From Isoetes taiwanensis (lineage: Eukaryota > Streptophyta > Lycopodiopsida > Isoetales > Isoetaceae), in the NCBI GenBank assembly GCA_021234155.1, contig JAJEKV010000108.1, forward strand, positions 3,116,850-3,180,849: DNA of 64,000 nucleotides. Direction: 5' to 3'. Positions within the stretch are counted from its first letter, which is position 1. Each line of letters opens with the position of its first letter. Below, piece after piece: positions 20,471 to 31,440 of the stretch. Under the pieces are notes generated by a model. It ran no database searches, was not told where the DNA came from, and worked only from the letters and a program-made list of their open reading frames with translations. The translations under genes were made by a program, and so were the position numbers.

Positions 20471-22739
20471 AATATGATAGACTTTGAGATCGAGTAGGCT
20501 CTTTTACGGTTTTTCTAGGATCATATACAACTTTGGCATTTTTTTATTATAACATGCAGTTGTATTCATGAATCCATGTTGAGAGCAAATCAAAGTGCAC
20601 CATTATTACCAACCAAGACAAAGCGCAGATATATTAGGCTTAGACAAATAAAATTACTAAAAAAGGAAAAATGCAATCCGAAAAGAGCACCACCAAAACA
20701 CCAAGAGTTATAGGAGATGGGTCTTACTCAGAAAGATTGCTGACAAATCTCCTCAATGCAGCTTTGTTTTAACAATCACTACAGAAAGACAAACAATAAA
20801 CACCTATATAAATACAAAGTGCAACCACCACTATCTAGCAGCTATTGAGGTCTCCCATTGTGGTGTTGTGGGTGTCTAACATAGAAGGCATTGGAAATTA
20901 AGAAAAAGGTCCATCCAGCAACATCTATCCATCTATTCATTGTGGTATACAAAGCTTTCATCTACAAATCCAACTCAACATGAGTAAAGTAGTTAAATTT
21001 TTTGCCAGCTTTTAGATCAATAAGGTAACTGCCAGCAAAATACAACAAAAGCACAAAACAAATAGCTTATAGTTCTGGCCATGGCCATGGACAGCAAGAT
21101 GAGAGACCCTTTTCACATCATTGAGTGCTGGAACAGATTGCTAAACTTTATCTTGAACAATTTGGCACCATGGCGGACAGATTGAATTTGCACAGAATAA
21201 GAAGAACCCATGCAGAGAGAGAATGAAAATATGGAAATTATATGTGCATCCATGGTAAGCCACATTTCAGCAAAATGAGCTAGGTGGAATTCTTATCTAG
21301 GGTGCCTTCTACGTAAAACAGAATTTAGGCATCTCCAATTTCTACTTGGTAGCACAAATCATAGACTGGCCTTGAGACTGTATATCCTTCTTGTATAAAA
21401 AGGCCACCATAAGCACCGGAAGTCACATCCATTTAGAAAACAAACCATCGAGAGCTCCATTAATGAGATCAATAGCTTTGCTGCGAGAATTGGACTGCAT
21501 GAAAAAACGTAAGGCATTGCTTCAAATCCAACAAACAAAAATAGACATACTCCATCCACACCAAAAGAAAGTTCAGGGCAAGGATGCTGCTCTATGAGCT
21601 GGAAAACATGCAATCTAAAACCCTTCTTAGGATAAATACTTTCATTTATTTTTATTTAGTTTGCCAATGGGCCATGAACAACTCAGGAATCTACCCCAAT
21701 CAACATCATCAGCAAAAATAATGTGTAGGTTATGGGTTTCAGCTTTAGAATCTACTATGGTTAAAATCTCCTTTTAAATGCTACTGAATCACATATAATC
21801 ACATACTGATATGCTAGTACCTTTTAAGTTGCATAGACTTATCCCAATTGGGCAAAATATCATATTATAAAGTGAGCTTAAACTTAGAGACGACCTCTTT
21901 TAGCCTTCAACATGGCATTTCTGTAAAACAATGTACTAAGATGATTTAAATATCTGAGGCTCATAGCATGAAATTTTTTCTATTATATAAAAGTCATCTA
22001 TGCTTAGAACATAGCTGTGGAAAATTCCTTTTCTAACCTTAACTGTAGATATGAATTGGATCAGAGCTAAAGAATCGTTCTAGATCAAAATCCTCGTTTA
22101 AGCCCATCCATCAAAATCTAGCAAAGAAAAGGCCTTAAGAAAATAAAGCATCCAGAAAAAACAAAAAGCTTTAACCAAGATCAGAATCTCAAAGCATCCC
22201 AGCTATGGATCCTTCGAAGCAATTTTTATTTGAAGCAATAGAATTAATCAAGTCCAACCTGAATTTGGGTGCTTCTTGCTTCATTATATGGTCACTGTGG
22301 AGATGCAGAAAAAATCATATGCATCGCATAGCTATCAAGTGGCATGTTTTGCCATCATCCTCGGGCAATAGCTTCGAATCTGAATAGGCACTTATCGGAT
22401 GGTAACAACACAAATATAGCGTCATCCTTATGCTTCCAATGAAGCTCATCTGCCAATGTATTGGATCACGAATTCTATAGAAAACACAGGTCGTTTAGCT
22501 CTACTAAAGGGAAAGAGTCGCTAAATCCATTACTGTATTAAACTCTAGTTACAAATCACGCAGCAACCCTAACAAAATTCACGCATCAAGGACCGTCCAA
22601 AATTTCAAGTAAAATCTGGGCCCTCGATAGTTTTAGGGCGTGGTTCACGACACACGCCAAAACATTATTATATAGGAGGATGGGGTCGAAGTCTGGGTCC
22701 AATCATATCCCCAGCCACGTGAATGAATTGGAGTAGTAC
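20471..22739. other. No gene recognised; possible 5' part of the Helitron
   Basis: Nothing decisive was seen. A plus-strand ORF at 22205-22387 contains FIIWSLWRCRKNH, which loosely recalls the tryptophan motif of LINE C-termini, but no other LINE feature accompanies it. The Helitron 5' TC end was not located. Confidence 0.4.
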
Positions 22740-24038
22740 AAAAAACCCAAGAGGCAGAGTAAAAAGCCAAAAACAAGGGTTGAATTCATTTTGAACAATT
22801 GGCTCTATTCTTAAACCAGCAGCCTGTTTATCAGACTGTAATCGACACATTATGCCAAACGACCATTCTACATCCAACTGCTAGGATTTCACATTGTTGA
22901 GGACCTGCCGATTAAGAAGCTATAGCATGAGGTACAATAATTGAGAAGACAATCGTGGACAATTACGCATGAAGTGCCATGTGGCAGCTAGAAAATAGTA
23001 TGCTCTCTATAATGGAAAGTAGGTCAAGATTATCCTAAACGACTATGTTTGTGCTGGCACGTGGCATTACCCAATAATGTGGACAAAAATAGGGTCACTG
23101 ATTTAGACTATTTTTGTGCTGTCACGTGGCAATACCCAATAATGTGGATCTTTCCATCATTTCAACGTTAAAATAACCTTACTCCACATAGAATAACCTT
23201 CAAGTGATGCCTTAATGCACGTAGAAATAATGTGCTTAATCCATGTGCCTTGACAAACCAGTCATGTTACTCTCTTTATTTCATCACCAGCCTATATATA
23301 TAGTAGTGCACCTTTAATGCCCAAGATCACATGTTTCAACATCTCCTTGCAAAAGTGGCCATAATCATTGTAACTTAGTAAGGGATCCATTTTCCATACC
23401 TTTCAGATCCTAAGTTTTTCCAATTGGTGACTTGTTCATGCTATAACATATTAAAAACACCTCTCAATTGTCAAGGCACGAGGGCAAGTTGGCCCAGTCT
23501 AAAACATGTTGCATATTGTTTTATTCCCCCCTCGCTAGTTTACAGCCTTACCACAGGGAAAAAGGGAAAGTTGAAATAGAAAACGGGGGCGGGCGGCGGC
23601 GTTTCTAGTAGAATAAAATTTTAATGTTGAAATTATGTGCTTGTTCACTATTTTTAGTAGATTAAAAATGTTTAAAGTTGAAATTATGTGCTTAATCCGC
23701 GTGCCTTACAAATAAAGTTGAAATTGAGAAATTATATGTTTAATCCAAGTGCCTTATACAAAATAAGGTTGAACTTATGTGCCTAATCCACGTGAAACGC
23801 GTGTTTAATCCACCTGCCTTTGACAAATAAAATAAGGTTAAAATTATATGCTCAATCCACGTGCCTTGACAAGTGAGCCCTGTTACTGTACAGTAGTGCA
23901 CCAATTTGAATAGCAAGGAGGAAATAAAACAATATACAACATGCTTTGGATTGGGGCCACCTGTCCTCGTGCATTGACAATTGAGGGGTGATTTTAATAT
24001 TTTATAGCATCAACAGAACAGGTCGCCAATCGAAAAGC
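22740..24038 (-). repeat. UGT 3'-flank repeat, copy A (with inverted segment)
   Basis: This lies directly downstream of the intact UGT. Blocks such as AAAGTAGGTCAAGATTATC, CAACGTTAAAATAACCTTAC and TGTGCTTAATCCATGTGCC are shared with copies B and C in the same order. The segment at 23313-23536 is reversed relative to those copies. Several short tandem variants of 'AAATTATGTGCTTAATCCACGTGCC' occupy 23600-23880. Confidence 0.85.
23313..23536 (+). repeat. 224-bp micro-inversion inside copy A
   Basis: The segment runs from TTTAATGCCCAAGATC to TTATTCCCCCCTCGCT and is the reverse complement of the segment at ~26806-27030 in copy B and ~30256-30480 in copy C, while the flanking sequence keeps the normal orientation. 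It includes a plus-strand version of the nine-codon UGT C-terminal relic (GATCCATTTTCCATACC…). Nine bases (AATTTGAAT) were lost at one breakpoint. Confidence 0.85.
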
Positions 24039-25630
24039 CTAAGATCTGACAGGGATGGGAAATGGATGGTAAGCCTCAGGCTGCAAATTTTTTTCAGCAG
24101 TCTTTATCATAGAATTTGTTTTGAAATTCTCTTTCACTGCCAATGCAAAGGACTCTAGGTTTGATCTAGAGGACCCCCCTTCTTTCACTGACATTCTCAT
24201 CTTGTCTCTTAATTCCAACATTTTTTGCCTCAATTCTTGACCCTCTTCTTGCTGCATTAATCTCCTCACTTTCTCTTCCACTTCTTTCTGATCTATAACA
24301 CCATTTTCTCTTTCCTTGAATCCCAATGCAACCTTCCATTCCTTCACAAGTAGCATGCAGTTTAAATTCTGCTCTGCCATGCAGGGCCATCCGAGCATTG
24401 GCACTCCGTTATATATGCTTTCCAGTGTAGAATTCCATCCACAATGGCTCAAAAATCCCCCTACAGCAGAGTGCCCTAGAACTTCCATCTGAGGAGCCCA
24501 AGGTGTTATATAGCCATAGTCCTTTGTTGCATCTAAGAAATCTGCATATAAATTTCCACAAAGTCCAAACACTAAGGAATCCCTCATCACTAACAAAAAG
24601 GGTTGCTTTGCTGCCTTTAACCCCAGCAAAAGCTGCTCAATTTGTAGCTTTGACAGGCAGGCTATGGAACCAAATGAAACATACAGAACGGAGTTTGCTT
24701 CCTGCTTATCTAGCCATTCTAGACACTTGGTTTGTTCAGAGGACAATGGCCTGGGTTTGGAGTCAGTATAAACTATAGGCAGAACTGGACCAATTGGCAT
24801 ATAGTTTCCTGCAATGTTTTTCATTGCTTCAGCACCATCTTCTTCAAGCTCATAGATGGAGTTGACCAGAATAAAATCTGCTTCATGTAGCCGAGCATAT
24901 GTTTTGCAGAGATGTGAATTTATGAGGTGTTTCATTCTACAGGCAAAAGGAAGCTCCAGGGGATGCAAAGGGGGCATCCCAGGCACAAAAGATATGCGGT
25001 GATCTTGATCCATGTAACTAGCTGCAGAAAAGAAAAGAAGATAACCATCAGAACTTGCCACAGAAGAATATACTGTCAAAACTTGTCACATTTCAAAAGA
25101 AAAAAAAAACACAGAAGAAGACGAAGCTCACCTTTAGGGTTTAAAGGAACATATCCTTCGTCCATGAGGCGCGGCAAAACAGAAACAATCTGATCATTGG
25201 CAACGCAAGTAGTAGAATAAGCAGCAAAAGGAATGCAAAAACTTTTTGCAATATCTTGAGTCCAGCCCACAAAAGTATCAGACAAGATACAATTAATCTG
25301 AGAGCCCTCAAGAAGAAGCTTGTGGACAAATTCCTGAAACGGGGCCTTCATGCTGGTAGAGGAAGCGACGGCTTCTCTGAGTCCGTCCATGCCGGGAGAA
25401 AGGCATTCGAGGCCATCAGGCAGGCCGACGAATTTGATGCCTAGGGTTTGCTCCGTTAGGGCAGATCCTCTGCTCTCGAGCAATCTGGAATGGTTGATAT
25501 TGCTATTTACAAATGTGATCTGGAACCCAAATGAAGTGCATAAACGTTGGCACAATAGAAGCATAGGATTAATGTGGCCCTGAAGTGGGAAAGGAAATGC
25601 CACAATATGAGGCCTTGTTGTGCTCTCCAT
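24039..25630 (-). CDS. UDP-glycosyltransferase (plant family 1 UGT), two exons
   Basis: A plant UGT transfers a sugar from a UDP-sugar to a small acceptor such as a phenolic, terpenoid or hormone in the cytosol. Exon 1 is 25630-25132 and exon 2 is 25021-24039, joined as AAAG/CT. This gives 493 residues, normal for the family. His19 in FPLQGHINPM is the expected catalytic base and Asp118 in ILSDTF its partner. VLYVSFGS lies at ~278-285. The PSPG donor-binding box spans residues 341-384, from WAPQ through HCGWNSTLES to a terminal EQ (usually DQ). The 'GLPDGL' segment and the intron site near residue 167 suggest the broad UGT83/85/86/87 group, but the acceptor cannot be inferred. No frame damage was found. 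A TATA box lies ~41 bases upstream of the ATG. Three 3'-end relics nearby show past local duplication. Confidence 0.93.
25022..25131 (-). other. Intron of the UGT gene (110 bp)
   Basis: The donor is AAAG/GTGAGC and the acceptor TTTTCTGCAG/CT, with a T-rich stretch before the acceptor. Removing it joins LNPK to ASYMDQD and keeps the frame. Without splicing, exon 1 runs into a stop after 18 foreign codons. Confidence 0.92.
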
Positions 25631-25670
25631 TTTGCCTTCCTTCCTTTGCTCCCATCACGCTTCAAGTATG

Positions 25671-25680
25671 CCTTTTATAC
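25671..25680 (-). promoter_or_regulatory. TATA box of the UGT gene
   Basis: GTATAAAAGG lies on the minus strand, ending 41 bases before the start codon. If transcription starts ~30 bases downstream, the 5' UTR is only ~10-20 bases. Confidence 0.6.
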
Positions 25681-25689
25681 TCTTTTCTT

Positions 25690-26285
25690 ATTTCATATGA
25701 TACAAAATAGAACATTCTTCCCATTCCTGGGCCACTGATAAAGACCAAGTCCCTCCGCGGACTGCGACCCCTTCAATAGCTTCCTCCAGTTTCCATCAAC
25801 ATGTATTGCATGTTCCTTCAATACTGTTCATAAATTGCCATTGTCACCTACCATTCCCCAATAGTACATGCACCTTCACACCACAACCACATATACTTGC
25901 ACCACACCATGTGTTAGAATCTTGTTATTGCCTTCTAATTGTCAACGAATCCGTATGATTAGTTGCTCTCGTGAAAAACATAAAACAAATGCCCCTCTTG
26001 TCGCGGTTTTGTCAACTAAGTAACTTGTAGTTTTCTTCTTGTAAATGATAATTATCAAGAAATCTCGTGAAAAACACAAAACAAATGTTTCTTGTGTTGT
26101 GGTGTTGTCAACTGAATAATTTGTAGTTTTCTTCTTGCAAATAGAGGAAATTAATGAAGTATATATGTATTAAATAATTTTTCGACGGAAGGGATTTCGC
26201 CGGATAATTTTTGAGGCGGTGCCACTGAGCAGCATAGCCATGAGTGGGCCGCCAAGCCTAGCGGCTCCGCCGAGAAATTTTTCTG
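25690..26285. other. UGT upstream region; no gene recognised
   Basis: An internally repeated segment (TCTCGTGAAAAACA…ACAAATG…TTGTAGTTTTCTTCTTG) occurs twice, near 25965-26050 and 26055-26140. No other structure was identified. Confidence 0.5.
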
Positions 26286-27535
26286 GGCAGCTTGTTTATC
26301 AAACTGTAATCAACATGTTATGCTAAATGACCATTCTACATCTCACTTCTAGGATTTAACATTGCCGAGGACCTGCAGATTAAGAAGCTATAGCATGAGG
26401 TATAATAATTGAGGAGGTAATAGTGGACAATTAAATATGAAGTGCCATGTGGCAGCAAGAAAATAGTATGCTCTCTATAATGGAAAGTAGGTCAAGATTA
26501 TCTTAAACGACTATGTTTGTGTTGGCACGTGGCATTATCCAATAATGTGGACAAAAATAGGATCACTGACTATTTTTGTGCTGCCAAGTGGCAATATTCA
26601 ATAATGTGGATAAAAAAATGTTTATCCACTTTCCATTATTTCAACGTTAAAATAACCTTACTCCACATAGAATAACCTTCAAGGAATGCCTTAATGCACG
26701 TAGAAATAATGTGCTTAATCCATGTGCCGTGACAGATCAGTCATGTTACTCTCTTATATTTCATCAGCAGCCTATTTATATACAGTAGTGCACCAATTTG
26801 AATAGCGAGGGGGGAATAAGACAATATGTAACATGCTTTGAACTGGGCCAACCTGCCCTCGTGCCTTGACAATTGAGAGGTGTAATTAATATGTTATAGC
26901 ATGAACAAGTCTCCAATTGGAAAAAACTTAGGATCTAATAGGTATGGAAAATGGATCCCCCACCAAGTTACAATGATTACGACCACTTTCGCAAGGAGAT
27001 GTTGAAACCCGTGACCTTGGGCATTAAGGTTTATGGTAGCACAGGGAAAAAGAGAAAATCGAAATAGAAAAAAGTGGGGTTGTTGGGGGTTTTTTTTGTG
27101 GTGTTAATGTGATGGAGTCGAATTCTTTCACAGTGGATTGTTAATGCTTTCTTCTTCCATTGCTATCACCTTATGCCTCAACAATGTTGGGCACCGTTTC
27201 TAGTAGAATATAAAATTTTAACGTTGAAATTACGTGCTTGTTCACTATTTTTAGAAAAATAAAAAGATTTAACTTTCTAATAGAATATAAAATTTTAACG
27301 TTGAAATTATGTGCTTGTTCACTATGTTTGAAATTGTGAAATTATGTGTTGTGCCTTATACAAATAAGGTTGAAATTATGTGCTTAATCCACGTGAAATG
27401 CATGTTTAATCCACCTGCCTTAGACAAATAAAATAAGGTTAAAATTATATGCTCAATCCACGTGCCTTGACAAGTGAGCCCTGTTACTGTACAGTAGTGC
27501 AACAAGTGAGCCCTGTTACTGTACAGTAGTGCAAC
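26286..27535 (-). repeat. UGT 3'-flank repeat, copy B, with nine-codon UGT relic
   Basis: It is collinear with copy C from TTTATCAAACTGTAATC onward. At 26928-26957 the minus strand reads DPFSIPIRS and a TAA stop, matching the last codons of the intact UGT (HPFPIPVRS). Beyond that point the sequence no longer resembles UGT. It ends with a 30-bp direct duplication at 27472-27531 (GTGAGCCCTGTTACTGTACA…). Confidence 0.82.
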
Positions 27536-28960
27536 AACTTGCAGAGTTATGACATATCTGTGAAAAAGTTACATCTCTTTACTTGCCTTACATATTCTGT
27601 GATAATGAAGATCAATTGGATATTACTGATACTTCGCTTATAGTGGCACACTTAGAGGAAATTTAGGAAGACCAAATCCATGGAGCTTGGCAACAATCTA
27701 TCAGAGACTTCCTACAGCATGGGATGATGTCCTTAAGCCTCACACCAAGCCAACAAAGGAGACTCAAAGAAAAGCGCAGGCAAGTTAAGCTAATAGATGG
27801 TGTTTTGCGCGAGGTCAAGAGGGATGGAGTCTTGTTAAGATGTGTAGATGAAGATGAAGCTGCCATGATATTCAAAGAAATGCACAAAGGTATTTGTGGA
27901 AGACACTTTGCTAGAGATACCACAGCAAAGAAGATACTCAGGTCTGGATACTATTGGCCTACTATTTTTAGAGATTGTTGTGATATCATAAAGACTTGTC
28001 ATCAATGTCAAATCTTTGGTATCCTTCTTGCAGCTGCTCTGAATTCTTTTGTATCCCCAGGATCTTTTCAGATTTGGGGACTAGATTATATTGCTCCCAT
28101 TAATCCTCCTTCTGCAGGTCAATACCAACATATCATTGTGGCTACAGATTACTTTACCAAGTGGGCAGAAGCAACACCTTTGAAGTAGGATAATGCTATT
28201 ACAATAGCAAGATTCGTACATGAGTATGTTTGTGCCAGATTTGATATTCCTTTCAAGTTGCATCTGATAAAGGTACACATTTTGTTAATGAAGTCATTGC
28301 TAACTTGTTGAACATTCTTAAAGTGAGTTCTTCATACTATCCACAAGTCAATGGACAAGCTGAAGCTAGTAACAACTGTAGTAGTGGTGATGGCTCATCC
28401 TTTTCCAGTTGTGGTTTACCCACTGTGTTACTTGCAAAAGGTATCTCGCAGAAGACAGTTGAAGTAAGTAAGAGAGATTGGCATGTCAAGATAGTGGATG
28501 CACTTTGGGCTTATAGAGTTACCATTAAGGCAGCCACAAATCATACATTTTTCAACTTAGTCTTTGGCATTGAGGCTGTGCTACCACTAGAGCTCGAGGT
28601 GCCTTCTTTGAAGTTAGCTCATAAATTATGTTTACCTTTTGAAAATGCCTTGGAGGAAAAATTGGATGCTCTGCTGCACTTAGATGAGTACAGAATGGAG
28701 GCTGAGAATGCTAACTTACTGAAGAAAACCAAAGATCTAGCTGCATTCAAAGCTGCTCATAGGATATAGGCTACTTTCAAAGAAGGAGAACTTGTTCTTA
28801 AGTGGAACAAGTCAGCTGGTAAGTTGGAAATTTTTTGGGAAGGTCCTTATGTGGTGTTAGAATTTGCAGGTACCAACTCTTACTAGTTGAAGGAGGTGGT
28901 CTCAGATATGCCATTGCCAAATTTCATCAACATCTTGCACTTGAAGAGGTACTGAGACCA
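27536..28960 (+). pseudogene. Ty3/gypsy integrase remnant
   Basis: A linker with basic residues leads to the zinc-binding part (HKGICGRHF, then KILRSGYYWPTIF and CHQCQ near 27990). The catalytic core follows: WGLDYIAPINPPS holds the first Asp; ATDYFTKWAEATPL is followed by a stop at 28188; SDKGTHFVNE near 28270 holds the second Asp in a shifted frame; PQVNGQAEASN near 28345 holds the Glu. The downstream part (DALWAYRVTIKAATNHTFF, LVLKWNKSAGKLEIFWEGPYVV) is the usual gypsy C-terminal segment. Integrase inserts element DNA into chromosomes. A stop and at least two frameshifts disable it. Ordinary RT and RNase H regions are absent upstream, and no flanking LTRs were recognised. Confidence 0.88.
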
Positions 28961-29290
28961 GCAGGCTTGCTTGTCCCTCTTTATTGACCGCTTCCATTCT
29001 TTCATATTCTTGCCAACTTGAGGGCTCTGAACCCGTATGACTACAAGCTTCTTTCTCATTCTTGAATTTGGCTTTAAGTTTATTCCATTTGTTCCGAAGC
29101 TGCGTCAATGCCACTAATCCGCAAACATTGGGTTGTAATTTCACAAGAATTTCTCTCCCTTGCATGTTAGAAAGATTCAGGTTACCATTAGTAACCCATT
29201 TCATCTCATTCAAGAGGTTGAGGAAGCTAGAAACACCCTGATCTGTCCATTGGACATGAGCCTTTCTATTCTTTATGTCTAATGTTGATT
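28961..29290 (-). pseudogene. Myb/SANT-like (Myb_DNA-bind_3 type) domain fragment
   Basis: The minus strand encodes VQWTDQGVSSFLNLLNEMK, then VKLQPNVCGL, TQLRNKWNKLKAKF and EKEACSHTGSEPSSW, the pattern of plant Myb/SANT-like DNA-binding proteins often associated with PIF/Harbinger transposons. It parallels residues ~105-190 of the longer gene at 33994-35187 and keeps the tryptophan that is a stop there. Only this domain survives. It abuts the gypsy remnant tail-to-tail. Confidence 0.75.
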
Positions 29291-29689
29291 TTCCTTATCA
29301 TGCACCACAACAGCCCATAGCTAGATATAAGGAAGATGAATCTATCATATCTATATCACTTGATTGCCAGACATATTAAATGACACAATATAAGGAAGAG
29401 TGAATATATAGTGGGAGATGAAGGGGTTAAACCCCTTTGCTTGCCCATTACGGCAAAAATAAATGGGCAAGCCCGTGGTTTAACCCCTTTAACCAAAAGG
29501 GTCCAAGGCGGTTTTTTTCCTAGTCTCTGTATTAGAACAGTCTTTGATTTCATACAGACTTTGATTTTTGAGTCTACAAAAGGAGCTTCGAAACTACCAA
29601 TATTGTGTGCTTGTTGGACAAATTTGACACACTGGAGGTCGAAAATTCAAGAGGCGATTATTGGATGGATTCGGAGGTCGAAAACCCCA
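29291..29689. other. No gene; contains a foldback structure
   Basis: Apart from the foldback at 29421-29489, no features were identified. Confidence 0.5.
29421..29489. repeat. Imperfect inverted repeat (hairpin-forming)
   Basis: The left arm AAGGGGTTAAACC…GCTTGCCCATT (29421-29449) pairs with the right arm at 29461-29489: 13 bp, then a bulge, then 11 bp. The loop is ~11 bases. It could be the core of a small foldback element. Confidence 0.8.
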
Positions 29690-30815
29690 GGGTTAGAGTA
29701 AAAAGCCAGAAGCAAGGGTTGAATTCATTTCGATTGTTTATCAAACTATAATCAATACATTATGCCAAATGACCATTCTACATATAACTGCTAGGATTTA
29801 ACATTGCCGAGGACCTGCAGATTAAGAAGCTATAGCATGAGGTATAATAATTGAGGAGGTAATAGCGGACAATTAAGTATGAAGTCCCATGTGGCAGCAA
29901 GAAAATCGTATGCTCTCTATAATGGAAAGTAGGTCAAGATTATCTTAAACGACTATCTTTATGCTGGCACGTGACATTATCCAATAATGTGGACAAAAAT
30001 AGGGTCAGTGATTCAGATTATTTTTGTGCTACCAAGTGGCAATACCCAATAATATGGATAAAAAAAATGTTTATCCACTTTCCATTATTTCAACGTTAAA
30101 ATAACCTTACCCCACATAGAATAACCTTCAAAGCATACCTTAATGCACATAGAAATAATGTGCTTAATCCATGTGCCTTGACAAATCAGTCATGTTACTC
30201 TCTTATATTTCATCAGCAGCCTATATATATACAGTAGTGCACCAATTTGAATAGCGTGGGGGGAATAAAACAATATGTAACATGCTTTGAACTGGGCCAA
30301 CCTGCCCTCCTGGCTTGACAATTGAGATGTGTTTTTAATATGTTATAGCATGAACAAGTCATCAATTGGAAAAACTTAGGATCTAACAGGTATGGAAAAT
30401 GGATCCCCCACTAAGTTACAATGACTACGGCCACTTTCGCAAGGAGATGTTGAAACTCGTGACCTTGGGCATTAAAGTTTACGGTCTTACCACAGGGGAA
30501 AAGGGAAAATCGAAATAGAAAATGTGGGGGGATGGGGTCGAATGCTTTCACAATGGAATACTTTGGATTGTTAATGCTTCCTTCTTCAATTGCTATCACC
30601 TTATGCCTCAACACTTTGGGCACCATTTCTAGTAGTAGAATATAAAATTTTAACATTGAAATTATGTGCTTGTTCACTACTTTTGGTAGAATAAAAAATT
30701 TTAGCGTTGAAATTATGTGCTTAATCCACGTGCCTTACAAATAAGATAAGATAAGATGAAATTGTGAATTATATGCTTAATCCACGTGAAATGCATGTTT
30801 AATCCACCTCTCCTC
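29690..30815 (-). repeat. UGT 3'-flank repeat, copy C, with nine-codon UGT relic
   Basis: It begins in sequence shared with copy A (AGTAAAAAGCCAGAAGCAAG) and is collinear with copy B. At 30376-30405 the minus strand reads DPFSIPVRS and a stop. An 88-codon minus-strand ORF (30411-30677) overlaps it and contains no domain I recognise. The right end is replaced at ~30816 by LINE sequence. Confidence 0.82.
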
Positions 30816-31440
30816 TACTTGAACCTCCTGATCAAAATAATTAGAAGCCATGCAAATAAGATAAAGAGGCAATGAGAATTATGCATAAACTTCATTAATT
30901 CAGTGTACATCATATGGAAATTGCTTAAGATTGCCCTCCAGATTGATGATTTCATGATTAAAAATGAAGTTATTCCTTTCCTTCCAAATGTTCCAAAGAA
31001 TAACATAAATTCTCCAGTTGGGAAGGAGAAACTCAATGTCAGAAAGATTAACCAAATCAAAACCGAAAATGGGAGAAGCAATTTTGAGAATCCATTCTGC
31101 CCAAAGATGGGTCCTGAAAAGAGGTGATTCATCTTCAGCTGCACTGAGACATTCTTTAGTTCTCTCATGGTGCTCAAAATATGGCATGGAATGTTAACCA
31201 CTTCAATGCGTTTCGTGGCATGTTTTGATTGTTCAAAAACTTCCATCTTTAGTTTTCTTTCGCTTCATATTATCCGTCATTCTTGCCATCAGTTTTCTGG
31301 TATGGCCTTCCCTGAATACCTGAACAGACATAAGAACTTTTGCACAAATTAGTAACCAAAGCCTTATCCAAAAAGGCTCTCCATCCAATTGGACCACTCA
31401 GCTAGCAATATTAGGCTGGAACGTAGAGACCGTAAGGCAT
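30816..31440 (-). pseudogene. L1-type LINE 3' fragment, copy 2
   Basis: On the minus strand this repeats copy 1 at the window start: DESPLFRTHLWAEWILKIASP, LLPNWRIYVILWNIWKERNNF and FNHEIINLEGNL. It extends further 5' than copy 1 (…KRIEVVNIPCHIL…, then poorly conserved sequence toward 31440). Two overlapping frames stay open across ~400 bases. The two copies are in opposite orientation 31 kb apart. Confidence 0.65.

Noticed and set aside
24166-24390. Charged 74-codon ORF on the minus strand
   Set aside because: Out-of-frame shadow of the UGT second exon.
24503-24778. Plus-strand ORF in the UGT gene
   Set aside because: Antisense shadow of UGT exon 2.
29690-30677. 88-codon minus-strand ORF as a gene
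   Set aside because: It lies entirely inside the repeat, is broken in copy B and has no domain.
26286-30815. Copies B and C as the two LTRs of a gypsy element enclosing the integrase remnant
   Set aside because: Similarity between B and C extends into a UGT coding end and the same sequence occurs as copies A and D elsewhere; no TG…CA ends or target duplication were found.
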